Under the pieces are notes generated by a model. That model was given only the letters and a program-made list of their open reading frames with translations. It searched no databases and was not told where the DNA came from. Positions 35,156 to 46,740 of a stretch of DNA of 64,000 bases are shown one piece after another. The first letter of the stretch is position 1; each line of letters begins with the position of its first letter. The DNA is taken from assembly GCA_015183035.1 (NCBI GenBank), contig JACZZP010000008.1, forward strand, positions 1,426,001 through 1,490,000. The letters are read 5' to 3'. The DNA is from Meloidogyne chitwoodi. Taxonomy: Eukaryota; Nematoda; Chromadorea; Rhabditida; Meloidogynidae. A program made the translations under genes and the position numbers.

Positions 35156-35469
35156 AAATTAAAAAATACTAAAAATATTAACATTTAAAATGAATTAAAT
35201 TAAAAAAAAAATAATTATTAGGTTTTACATAAAATATTATAATTTTATTTTTATTTAATTTTAAATATTTATTATAAAAATAATATTTAATAAATAAATA
35301 AATTAATAAACTAATTAATCTTTAAGGGATTTAATGTCTTTTAGTTACTCATAAATATATAATTAATAATAAAATATTTTAAAATTAAAAAATAACATTA
35401 TTTTTTAAAAATTAATAACAAAATTAACACATTTATTTAAAAATAAAAAATATTAAAATTCTTTTCTTT
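35156..35469. other. 3' flanks of convergent ground-like and astacin genes
   Basis: About 310 bases, almost only A and T. No feature beyond likely 3' UTR sequence. Confidence 0.4.
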
Positions 35470-38400
35470 TTAACATAATTTACAAATAATTGGACAAATT
35501 TGTCGTTTAATAATTGAAGAATAACTAGAAGAATTACAAAATCCATTTTTTGCCCATGCTGGACAACTAAATAATTTAATAAAATTAAAAAAAAAATTAA
35601 TTTAAATATTACCCATTATGATCTTTTTTTCCACAATTTTCTTTATTTTTATTTTCTTTTCCACTCTTTTTTTCATCAGTTAATTCATTTGAAGAATTAC
35701 AACGAGCACAACTTTTGGCACATTGACGACTCATTAAACGACGATATAAATGATTATCACATAAATTTAATAAACTAAAAAATAAATAAATAAAATTAAT
35801 TAATTACCTAAAACATTTTGTAGCAATATCTCTACATTCTTCTTCTTTTTTTGTTTTATTATTTTTATCTTCTTCTTTAGTTTTATTATTATTATTATTT
35901 TCTTTATTTAAATCTTTCCAATTAATATTATCATAATCATCAAAACCATTAGGAGGAACATTTAATTTGTCAACTAATTATTTATAAAATAATAATAATT
36001 AAATTAATTACCTATTTTATATTCAATTGAAAAATGTTGTTTTTTATATTGACTAAATACAGTTATAATAGCTAATTCTGTATTGCTATAAAGAATACCC
36101 AATGGACGAACATCAGAACGACAACAAATTCTTTTTATAAAATTATTAATAATATATTATTTAATTTTTATTAATTAATAATTTTAAAATAAATAAAAAT
36201 ACAATTAATTCCTATTTATAAAAACACACCACTAATGTAGGTAAGACCCTTGGGTTATTTCACCAAAGTTGTTCTTAATTGTTTTTTAGAGGGAAACTTT
36301 ATATTTTTATAATTCATTATTTATATCTTATTAAATGTCCTTATAACAATAATTAATTGTATATTAATAATTTTATCAAAAATTTAAAAAACCTTGCCCC
36401 AACTCTAAGAAAATCACGTGTTTTAATTTCTGTTCCTCCATAAAAACAACCATCAGAACAAGCACCAGAAATAGATTTAACACGTATTTGAATTCGTTTT
36501 TCATTTGGAGCCTTATAATATAAATAAAATATTTATTTTATTTATTTTTTTTAAAGTTACTCTAATATGCCACCAACATTGTGCATGTCTTGGAGCCATT
36601 TTATTTTCAACAGAACTAGAAACTTCTCCATTTAATATTTGAAATTCAGAATTATTAGCCTTTTTTAAAAATATTTATATTTATAAATTAATTAATTAAA
36701 AACTTTAATTGTTTTCCCACAATTAGAAGGAGCTCCAAATATTGGAGATGCTCTGCCTGTACAATCAAAACTTCCAAAACCATCAGGACAAATACAAATA
36801 GAACAATTACGTGGATGTCTGTTCATTAATATTTTTATAAATAAATTTTTAAAATATAATTTTAACCTATAACCACCATTTTTACAATTAGCTCCAAATG
36901 AATTACAATGTTCAGAGCATTTATAATATAAATTCATCTAATTTAAAAGAATTCTCTTTATTTTTTTAAATTATTTATATTAAGGAAACTTTAAAGATCA
37001 TTTTGTTTTATATTTTTTTAGTATTTACCTCTAAAACATCTAAAAATGATGGTGCAACATTATTTCCCATTGTATGTTGAAAACTTTTTTCTTTAGCAAG
37101 CATTGTAACACTTAAATTATTATTAAAATAGTAAAAAAGAAATAAAAGGTTTTTTATTTACCGATTAGTAGACATATCTGTATCAGAATAGTGCATAATC
37201 TACATATAATTTTAATATAAAATTAAAAAATTTTATTCCAAAAAATACACTTCCATAATCATAAGTAACACCAAAGTTAAAATTATCAGCAGGGCTTTGT
37301 TTAACAAATTGAGTAGCCATTTGTGGACTACATAGAAGAACAACTAATTTTATTTAATTATATATATATGTTACACCTCAAATTTGAATAAACAACATTC
37401 ACAAATTGATCTCTATCGAAACGAGCCTGAGCATGAAAGAAGCCAAGAGTGTGTCCAAGCTCATGAGCAGCAATACCAAACTTTAGAATTACCCAAAAGT
37501 TTACAAATATTTTTCAATTTTATGTATCTTAAAGATTTTTCTAAAACTATTCCACTAATATTTTTACTGTAAATCACTTTTAATTCTTTTAAAATTACTA
37601 TTTAATTGTAAACATTTTTAAAAATTTAAATTTTCGCCAAACATTTCACCATCATATTCTCGAAAATTCTTTTTCTCTTTTTTCTTCTTTTTTATAAAAT
37701 TTACTTTCTCTTCTCTCTACTTGAAAAGAAATTCTAGAATGTTCGGGCGTTTCTCCTCTCAAGTATTTAACGAATGAAATAAATTTATTCTACAAATATT
37801 TTCTTATTTTTTTAATATCGGGTCTCTTCGCTTGTATATATTTATGTTTCTTCTTATAAATTTTTCTTATGTTTTTTCTACTTTATAAGATTAGTTTTAA
37901 ACTTTTAATTTCAGAACAAATTCAAAAAATTCTTTAAAAGCTAATTTAAAATGTCGGAGATGAAACATGTTCCAGGCGAAACTTTCGCTTTCCAAGCGGA
38001 GATCGCACAGTTGATGTCTTTGATCATCAACACCTTTTATTCCAACAAGGTAACTTTCCGAGTTTTTGGTTAATTTCATTTTTAATTCAGGAAATTTTTC
38101 TTCGTGAATTGATTTCCAACTCGTCCGATGCTTTGGACAAGATTCGTTATCAAGCTTTAACTGATCCAGCTCAGTTGGAGAATGGCAAGGATCTTTACAT
38201 TAAAATCATTCCGAACAAGGCTGACAAGACTTTGACTATCATGGATACTGGAATTGGAATGACTAAAGCTGATCTTGTTAACAACCTTGGAACGATTGCT
38301 AAATCTGGAACTAAAGCTTTTATGGAAGCTCTTCAGGTTTGAATTATTTTATTGAAAGTGGGGAACTTCTTACATGTCCTTTAAAATTGAGTAAGTAAAA

Positions 38401-41400
38401 TTTTAGGCCGGCGCTGATATTAGTATGATCGGACAATTTGGTGTTGGCTTCTACTCTGCTTTTCTTGTCGCTGATCGTGTCGTTGTCACCTCTAAACATA
38501 ATGACGATGACTGTCATCAATGGGAGTCTTCTGCTGGTGGTTCCTTCATTATTCGTAACTGTGTTGATCCGGAATTGACTCGTGGGACTAAAATTACGCT
38601 CTATCTTAAAGAAGATCAGAATGACTATTTGGAGGAGCGACGTGTTCGTGAAGTAGTTAAGAAACACTCGCAATTCATTGGATACCCAATAAAGCTTTTG
38701 GTTGAGAAGGAACGTGATAAGGAAATTTCTGATGATGAGGCTGAGGAAGAGAAGAAGGATGATATAAAGAAGGAGCCAAAAGAGGAAGGCGAGAAAGAAG
38801 TGAAGGAGGATGAGAACAAGGAAGAAGAAGGTTTCTTTTTTAATAATTTATGAAAACCTACAAGTATAACTGACGTTTTTAGAAGGTGACGGGGATAAAG
38901 AAAAGGATGGTGAAAAGAAAAAGAAAACCAAGAAAATCAAGGAGAAATACACAGAAGATGAGGAACTGAATAAGACAAAACCAATTTGGACTCGAAACCC
39001 TGATGACATCACCAATGAGGTAACTTCGAAATGGCACTTGAATAAATTATTGTCTTTAGGAATATGCTGAGTTTTACAAGAGCTTGTCTAATGATTGGGA
39101 GGATCATTTGGCTGTCAAGCATTTGAGCGTTGAAGGTCAATTGGAATTTCGGTAAATTTTTGCATCTATATTATTCATTGCCTTAAATCTTGCATCCTAC
39201 TTATCAGAACTTTTTAATATTAGAGCTCTTTTGTTTGTTCCGCAACGCGCTCCCTTCGACATGTTCGAGAATAAGAAACAAAAGAATGCCATCAAACTTT
39301 ATGTTAGACGCGTATTCATTATGGAAAATTGTGAAGAACTAATGCCTGAATACCTCAACTTTATTAAAGGTAAATATAAACAAGGGTTTTAAAGTATTCA
39401 CAAATTTTCTTAGGTGTTGTCGATTCTGAAGATCTTCCGTTAAACATTTCTCGTGAAATGCTTCAACAATCCAAAATTCTTAAAGTAATCCGCAAGAATT
39501 TAGTAAAGAAGTGCGTCGAACTTTTTGATGAAATTGCTGAAGACAAGGACAACTTTAAGAAATTTTACGAGCAATTCAGCAAAAATCTTAAGGTTATTTT
39601 ATATTTTTAAACTTTTGACGAAGATTTATATTATTTAGTTGGGAATTCACGAAGACTCTGTTAACCGTAAAAAGCTTGCTGAGTATCTTCGTTATCACAC
39701 CTCCTCATCTGGTGATGAACTTGTTGGATTGAAAGAATATGTTGGACGAATGAAAGAGAATCAGACATGTATTTACTATATTACTGGTGAGTCTCGTGAA
39801 GCGGTTCAAAACTCTGCCTTCGTCGAACGTGTGAAGAAGCGAGGTTTCGAAGTTATTTATATGGTGGACCCGATCGACGAATATTGTGTCCAGCAATTGA
39901 AGGAGTTTGATGGTAAAAAATTGGTTAGTGTTACCAAAGAAGGGCTGGAATTGCCAGAGAGTGAGGAAGAAAAGAAAAAGTTTGAGGAAGACAAAGTCAA
40001 GTTTGAGAAGCTTTGCAAAGTTATTAAGGTATGAGATTCTTTATCAAACATTAAATGTGAATTTGCTAATTTACAGGATATTTTGGATAAGAAAGTTCAA
40101 AAAGTGTCCATCTCCAACAGACTTGTCTCTTCTCCATGTTGTATTGTTACTGGTGAATATGGCTGGACTGCAAACATGGAACGGATAATGAAGGCACAGG
40201 CTTTACGTGACTCCTCAACAATGGGATACATGGCAAGTAAAAAGAATTTGGAAGTCAATCCAGATCATTCCATCATCAAGTAATTATTTTAATAAATATT
40301 AAAAATTGCAAAAATATTGGATTTCTTCTAATATAGAGTTATTTGTTTAACACTTACAATTTAGGTCTCTTCGCGAGCGAATCGATTCGGACCAAGATGA
40401 CAAAACAGCCAAGGATTTGGTTGTATTGCTTTATGAAACTGCTTTGCTAACTTCTGGCTTCTCTTTGGAGGACCCGCAACAACATGCTTCACGCATTTTC
40501 CGAATGGTTAAACTTGGATTGGATATTACGGAAGAGGACATGGAAGGAGGTGAACAACAACCTTGTACGTCTGGAGAGCCTGTGGAGAAGATTGCTGGCG
40601 CTGAGGAGGATGCTTCGCGAATGGAGGAAGTTGATTAAATAATTGGAATATAAATTGTTTAAGGATTGATCTCCCCCTCGTTGACATTGTTTTTGACTGC
40701 AGTGTTTTTTGTCTTTATAATTATTTATAAGCTCGTTTTATTTTTGTTTTGAATCGACATAAATTTAAATTATACTTAAGTATGATATTTTTTAAAGGTA
40801 ATTGCCCTAGTAGTAAAAAGTATGTTACCTGTTCGCAACCATGACCAAGCGAGATCATCTGTTAATATATTAAAATAAATATATATCACATTTGAATAAC
40901 TTGTTCTCCTTGATTGAATGCTCGTCCAACTTGACTACATTTAAATAATAATTAAATGTTTTATTAAATCGAGTACCTGTAGCAACCTCCTCCCGGAAAT
41001 ATTCGAACTTTTGGGTTACCTTGACCATTTTCAGCAAAAGAAAGACACGTATGTTCAGTCCAAAACTGAGCTGCTAATCTGACAAGTTTTCGGGTTTCCT
41101 CGCCTTAAATTAATTTTTAATTTAATTTTGGTTAGAATATTAAATGATTACTTAATTTTGGATCAAATATATAAGGAACTGGATGTGAAGGTTCCCATTG
41201 ATTTCTAGGAAAATTTCTTCCTGTTTGTGCTTGTCTTCTTTTTCTTATGTTATTTTGTTCATCTAAAACCATTAATTCATCACCACCAATTATTATAGTT
41301 AATTGTCCAGGAATAATTCCATCACTAATTCCTCCTTTTTCATTTTGTTTTTTAATATTAATTAATATTTCTTGAGATTGATTAATATTTAAAAGGATAT

Positions 41401-41933
41401 CACCCTTTAAAATTATTATTTATTAAAATAATAATTTTATTACTTGATAAAGATAATCATTTAAAGGTTTATTTAATTCAGAAATAGATTCTCGACCATA
41501 ATTAATTATATTTGGATTTAATTCACGTTTTTCTTCTAAATTCTAAAAAATAAATAAATAAATAATAAAATAATTTAAATAAATAAAAAACCATAGCATT
41601 TGCTAAAATAACACTTGGTTCAATTAAACCAGAAGCTTCCCATCCAGCCATTAAATTATGTTTTAATTCTGCTAAATTTTGTTTAATTTTTATCATTTCT
41701 TTCATTTTTTCTTTACCCATTGCAGAAATAAATTCATTTAATTTCTAAATAAATATATTTATTTAAATAAAATAAATAAATACTTGTTGTGTTATATTTA
41801 TTTGTACTTTTTTTCGAGAAAACTCAAAAATTGAAGGAATTATTTTTAAATGTTTAAAATTATCAAGAATATTAAAAGAATAACAAATAATAAAAAAATA
41901 ATAAAAAATTAAAAATAAATTAAATAAAATCAT
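35470..41933 (-). CDS. Secreted astacin metalloprotease with EGF, CUB and two ShKT domains; intron hosts hsp-90
   Basis: Two blocks on the minus strand combine into one complete astacin. Block 1 (41933-40901): signal peptide [20 protein letters not shown], propeptide, furin-type site [10 protein letters not shown], then the N-terminal half of the catalytic domain ([53 protein letters not shown]). Block 2 (37480-35470): [25 protein letters not shown], i.e. the zinc motif HExxHxxGFFHxxxRxDRD, Met-turn YGSIMHYSD, an EGF-like module ([20 protein letters not shown]), a CUB domain ([17 protein letters not shown]) and two ShKT modules ([17 protein letters not shown] and [18 protein letters not shown]), stop 35470-35472. 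The intron between the blocks is about 3.4 kb and contains hsp-90 on the other strand. At that junction the usual short LGxGC segment before the zinc site was not found, so a micro-exon may be missing from this model. Probably processes cuticle, pharynx or host-interface proteins. Confidence 0.82.
37657..37669. promoter_or_regulatory. Heat-shock element, distal
   Basis: TTCTCGAAAATTC is three perfect alternating inverted units (TTC-nn-GAA-nn-TTC) about 285 bases before the hsp-90 ATG. It should bind HSF-1. It lies inside the long astacin intron. Confidence 0.75.
37732..37744. promoter_or_regulatory. Heat-shock element, proximal
   Basis: TTCTAGAATGTTC is a second perfect three-unit HSE, 63 bases inside the first, about 210 bases before the hsp-90 ATG. 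TGTATATATTTATG at about 37833-37846 may be the TATA region. Confidence 0.8.
37951..40638 (+). CDS. hsp-90: Cytosolic Hsp90 (DAF-21/HSP-90)
   Basis: An ATP-dependent cytosolic chaperone for kinases, receptors and other clients. Complete: [40 protein letters not shown], the ATP-binding [26 protein letters not shown] and [20 protein letters not shown]. Next come the charged acidic linker ([19 protein letters not shown] and onward), the middle domain ([38 protein letters not shown]), [20 protein letters not shown], the dimerisation domain ([35 protein letters not shown]) and the terminal MEEVD for TPR co-chaperones. About ten exons with 40-90 bp introns. A TTTCAG acceptor 37 bases before the ATG (ending 37914) suggests trans-splicing or a 5' UTR intron. 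Two perfect heat-shock elements lie upstream. The whole gene sits antisense in the astacin intron. Codon use is less AT-biased than neighbours, as for a highly expressed gene. Confidence 0.97.
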
Positions 41934-43885
41934 TTTTTTTAATTATTATTATTTTTTAATAGAGTACTTTACTAATTTTATTAAAAAGAAAAACAGCAAT
42001 TTAAACAAATTTTTTAAAAATAAAGCAAAACCAAAAATAGAAAAAAATAAACAAATAATAAAAAAATAGGAGACAATTAACAATTAAAAAAATAAAATTT
42101 TTATAATTAATTATATTTTTATTTATTTATTTTATTTAAATTAAATATTATAAAATTAAAAAATTAATTAAAATTGTATATTTTCTACCAATTTTTAAAA
42201 ATTATTAATTTTTCTATAAACAAATTTATTTTTATTTTTTAAATTAAAACTTGGCTCTTCTTGAATTAAAGTTTATAGCTAAGTTCCTTTAGAATGTCTC
42301 TAATAGAGAAATTTGTTTTAATAGGAAAAAAGGGTCTCTAAAAATATTTATATAAAAATTATCTTAAAATGAGAGGTATTGTAGTACCTTATTTTTATTA
42401 ATGGAATACACTTTTATGGACTAATATGATTAACTATTTAATTAGATATTTTTTTAAATTAATTTAAAAATTAAAAATCTTTATTTATTTATTTTCCAAT
42501 ATGGGAGGTCTAAAAAATCTAAAAAATAATGGAATGCCTGGTGGCAAGGTTCTTCTTCTTCTTTTTTCTCTTTTTCTTTTTCAAAAACAAATTTATTGTC
42601 CAAAATTTTTGTTGTCGGTTATTTTCTTTGAAATTCTTTGAAGTTGCGCCAAACAACGCGGCAAAACATTAACTTTTTTATTTCAATCCTTCTTCACATT
42701 TTTTCCTTTATTATAGTTGTTTTAGAAAAAAGAGAATATATAAGCTTTTTAAAAAATATATAAAAGTTAAATAAACAATAAAAATATTTAAAAAAAATTA
42801 GAAATTATTTATAAATTATTTATTTATTTTTATATTAAATCTTCTAAAATTTGAGGACAAAAATTAAAAATAATTTTTTTGTTTTCTTTCAGATTTTCTT
42901 TTATCCATTTTTATATAATTTATAATAATAAAAATATTATATTTTAAGAATAAATAAATAATTTTCTTTTAAATATTTCCTTTTTTCTAATAAAAAAAGA
43001 ATAGAATATATCCTCTTTAAAACATTTTTATTATTATTTTGTTGTCCACTTAAAGTTGTTGAGTTCGCGCATTGTATTTATAAAAAAATAAGAAAATATA
43101 TAAATAAATAAATAAAAATAATATTAATTTATTATTATAATTTTAATATTTTAAATTAATTTAAATATTTATTGAAGCATATTTTTTAAATAAAATTATT
43201 TAAATATTCCAAAATTTAAAAAAATATAATTTCTTATTTTTTTATTCCAGCTCATTTATTTGTTAAAAATATTTTAAATAATTTTTTAAAAGAACAAAAA
43301 AGTGGGGGCATCAACCGCCAAAATCTTTTCCAAATTTAAAAATATTTTTTTGTTACGCCCATTTACACTTTAATATATTTATTTATTTATTATTCTCTTT
43401 TTTATTTCTGAGAAAATTTTAAAAAATAATTATTTATTTTTTAAGGTAAAATAATTATTCTTTTTAAATGTTATTTTGTTAATTAGTGAAAATTAATATA
43501 ATTATTAGTAATTTTATATATATATTTATTTTTTAATATTTCCCTATTTTTTAATTTAATTATTTTTAATTATTTAAAATTTTATAATATTTTTTTTTTT
43601 AAAAACTACCAAATAATTAATTAATTATTTATTTAATTCTCCAATTAATTAAAATATTTTTTAAAAAATTCGGAAATGAACAAAAAATAGTAATTAATTA
43701 TTTAAATATAATATTTATTGTAATTAAAAAAATAAGAAAAATTATTAAAAATAAAATACATATATATAAAAATGATTAATAATTTAAAATTAAATAAAAA
43801 TATTATTTTTAAATATTTTTATCCAATTTTATACCTCTTTTTTTATAATTAAAAAAAAATATATTTTTTTAGATTAAAAAAAAGA
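41934..43885. other. AT-rich region between divergent astacin and TIKI-like genes
   Basis: About 1.95 kb; should hold both promoters. Mostly A and T with long T and TAAA runs. A less AT-rich patch around 43300-43370 (GTGGGGGCATCAACCGCC) stands out but matches nothing I know. No coding exon was recognised. Confidence 0.4.
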
Positions 43886-46565
43886 ATGTCAACTAATAAT
43901 AAAAATGAAATAAAAAATAAAAAAATATTTTTAAAAAATATAAATTTATTAATTCCTTCATTTTTGGCTATTTTAATTCTTTCATTAATTTTATTAGCTT
44001 TATTAACATCAATTATTGGATTATTATTACCTACTTTATTTAATATTAATAATACTAATTTAAAAGAAGAAGAAGAAGAAGAAAATAATAAAATATTACT
44101 TTGGTCAATTAATTCAACTTGGCAATATTCTCCTTCATTTATTTTTGGAACCATACATGTTCCTTATAATAAAATTTGGTTAAATAATAAAAGTAAATAT
44201 TTAAATTAATTATTTAATTTTATTTAAATAAAAAAGAATTAAATAAATTATTTTTTGACTTTTTTTTTAAAATAAACAAATTATTTCTTTCTTTTTTTGT
44301 GTTTATTGTTTATCCATTATTTCCACAAAAATAATGTCCTCCTCTCTATTATTTATATAAATCAACAATTTCCATATTTTTATATAAATAAACTAAACTC
44401 ATTATTTTTATTAAAAAAAGGAAGGCACCTGCTGAGGGGCTATTTTTATTTATTTATTTTATTATAAATAAATAAATAAATATAAATAAATAAAAAGATT
44501 TATTAAAACTGTAATTTTAAATAAAAAATAATTAAATTATTTTATTTATAGTGCCAACACAAGTAGAAAAAGCCTTTCAATTATCAGACTCTGTTATTTT
44601 GGAATTATCATTACAAAAATCTGAAATTGGTAAATAATAAATAATTGGGAAAGTCCTTTTAACATTACTAATAATTGTTATATATTCTCATTTAATATTA
44701 AAAATTAAATTTTAAAAATAAAATATTTAGTAGAACAATTAATTCGTTGTAAACAATTAACAAATGGAACATTACGTGATTATTTACCAAAAGAATTATT
44801 TAATCGAATTAAAGATTATATGCAAAGATTTCGTTTAAAACTTGTTAGGCATGCTTATATAGTTTGTTATTAATTAAAAATTAAATTAAATTTTAAAATA
44901 AAGTCACATAGAAGACGTTCACATGCTCGTCGACATGTACGCCGTTTTTTCCCTAGTTTGTTTTTTTTAATAATAAAAAGAATTATTTAATTTTAATTGG
45001 GGGAATTATAATTTTAATTATATTTTCTTTAATAATTTAAAAAAAAAAGATGATTGGGAAATTCGTCGTCCAATTTGGTTATTATTTTTATTATTACAAC
45101 TTGGTGATTCTCCTCCACATTTACAAGGAGGAACAGAAGATACACAAATAACTCCAATGCTTGATTTATATTTAGCACAAATAGCTAATGAAAATAATAA
45201 AAATTTAATTTCGGTAAATTTAAATATTTAAAATTAAATAAATTAAAATAAAAAAAGATGGAAACAATAAAAGAACAATGTAATCCAACAGAATCAATTA
45301 AAAAAGAACAAATAATATTTGCTATAAATTATACATTAAATTATATTGAATGGTCAGAAAAAAGAGAAAAAGAGGAAATTAATAATTTAAATAATAATTC
45401 AATAAATAAACTCATTAAACATTATAAAAGGTAAATATTAATTAAATTAATTAATTATTATTATTTTAAGTGGAACATTACAAGTTGGTATTGAACAAGT
45501 AAAAATAAATAAATAATTAATTAATTATTTTAAATTTAATTATTTTTTAGTTAATTTTTGGTGCACATAGATTTTCCCAAAATGGATATAAAACATCTCC
45601 TGAAGAAGATAAAATAGCTAAAGAAGTAAAATAAATAAATATATATCTTTAATTAATTTAATTATTTATAGATTGATAATTTATTAATTAATGATATTTT
45701 AATAAAAAGAAATGAAAGAATGGCTAAGTACTTAATTATTTTTTATATTAATAATATTTTTAAATTTTATTTTTAAAGAAGAGCAGATTTATTAATACGT
45801 GAAAATTCTAATAAAACACTTTTCTTTGCCTTAGGGGCAGGGCATTTATTGGGAAATCAATCATTAATTGAATATTTAAAAAGAATAGGTAATTAATTAA
45901 TTAATTTTAATTTTAATTTTAATTTTAATTTTAATTTTAATTTTAATTTTAATTTTAATTTTAATTTTAATTTTAATTTTAATTTTAATTTTAATTTTAA
46001 TTTTAATTTTAATTTTAATTTTAATTTTAATTTTAATTTTAATTTTAATTTTAATTTTAATTTTAATTTTAATTTTAATTTTAATTTTAATTTTAATTTT
46101 AATTTTAATTTTAATTTTAATTTTAATTTTAATTTTAATTTTAATTTTAATTTTAATTTTAATTTTAATTTTAATTTTAATTTTAATTTTAATTTTAATT
46201 TTAATTTTAATTTTAATTTTATTTAAAAAAAGGTTATCAAATAGAACTAATTAATAATAATAATAATAATAAAATATTATCAAAAAATCAAAATTTTAAA
46301 TTATTAGAAGAAAAAGAAGGAATATTTAATAAAATAATAATTCCTTTAAAAGAAAATAATAAATTAACACAAAAAACAAAAGTTGAAATTTGGGTAAGAG
46401 AATTGTCTTCTTCTACCTCTAATAATAATAATAATAATAAAGTTAGTTAGTTTTTTAATTTTTTAAACAATTATTTTTATCTTAAAATTAAAAAATAAAT
46501 TAAAATTTTAGTTAATTTTGTTATTTATTTATTTATTATTATTACAACAATTGTTGACATTTTAA
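43886..46565 (+). CDS. TIKI-family Wnt metalloprotease (TRABD2-like)
   Basis: TIKI proteins are membrane-tethered metalloproteases of the TraB/PrgY/GumN clan that trim the N-terminus of Wnt ligands and so dampen Wnt signalling. N-terminal cytoplasmic stretch, then a membrane segment (residues about 22-50). The first metal motif is PSFIFGTIHVPYNKIW (GxxH), followed by AFQLSDSVILELSL, LIRCKQLTNGTLRDYLPKEL, DWEIRRPIWLLFLLLQLGD, PMLDLYLAQIANE, IKEQCNPTESIKKEQIIFAI, EIDNLLINDILIKRNERMAK, the second metal motif TLFFALGAGHLLGNQSLIEY, and KVEIWVREL. The order matches vertebrate TIKI2. A final exon gives a hydrophobic tail LILLFIYLLLLQQLLTF ending at 46563-46565, perhaps a second anchor. About 12 exons. 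One intron consists largely of a 318 bp hexanucleotide array. Confidence 0.83.
45903..46220. repeat. 53 perfect copies of AATTTT (hexanucleotide microsatellite)
   Basis: An uninterrupted run of the six-base unit AATTTT over 318 bases, with no mismatch visible. It forms nearly all of an intron in the TIKI-like gene. Confidence 0.97.
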
Positions 46566-46740
46566 TAAAAGAAAAAGAAAAAGAAATAAACGGGTAAGAA
46601 AATAAAAGAAAATATTATTATTAAAAAAATATATATTTTTATCTCATCTTTAAAATTATGGCTTTTTATTTTTTTAAATAAAAATAAAAATAATTTTTAA
46701 ATAATATTTTAATAAATAATTAATTTAAATTTAATTAAAT

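Noticed and set aside
37384..37572. Plus-strand open frame opposite the astacin zinc-motif exon
   Set aside because: It is the shadow of the [11 protein letters not shown] exon on the other strand.
37470..37600. Astacin gene read as a truncated pseudogene starting at the zinc motif beside hsp-90
   Set aside because: The missing signal peptide, propeptide and first catalytic half were found intact on the same strand at 40901-41933, beyond hsp-90, in the correct order.
38344..40051. Antisense open frames within hsp-90
   Set aside because: They mirror conserved hsp-90 exons and run across its introns; no independent domain.
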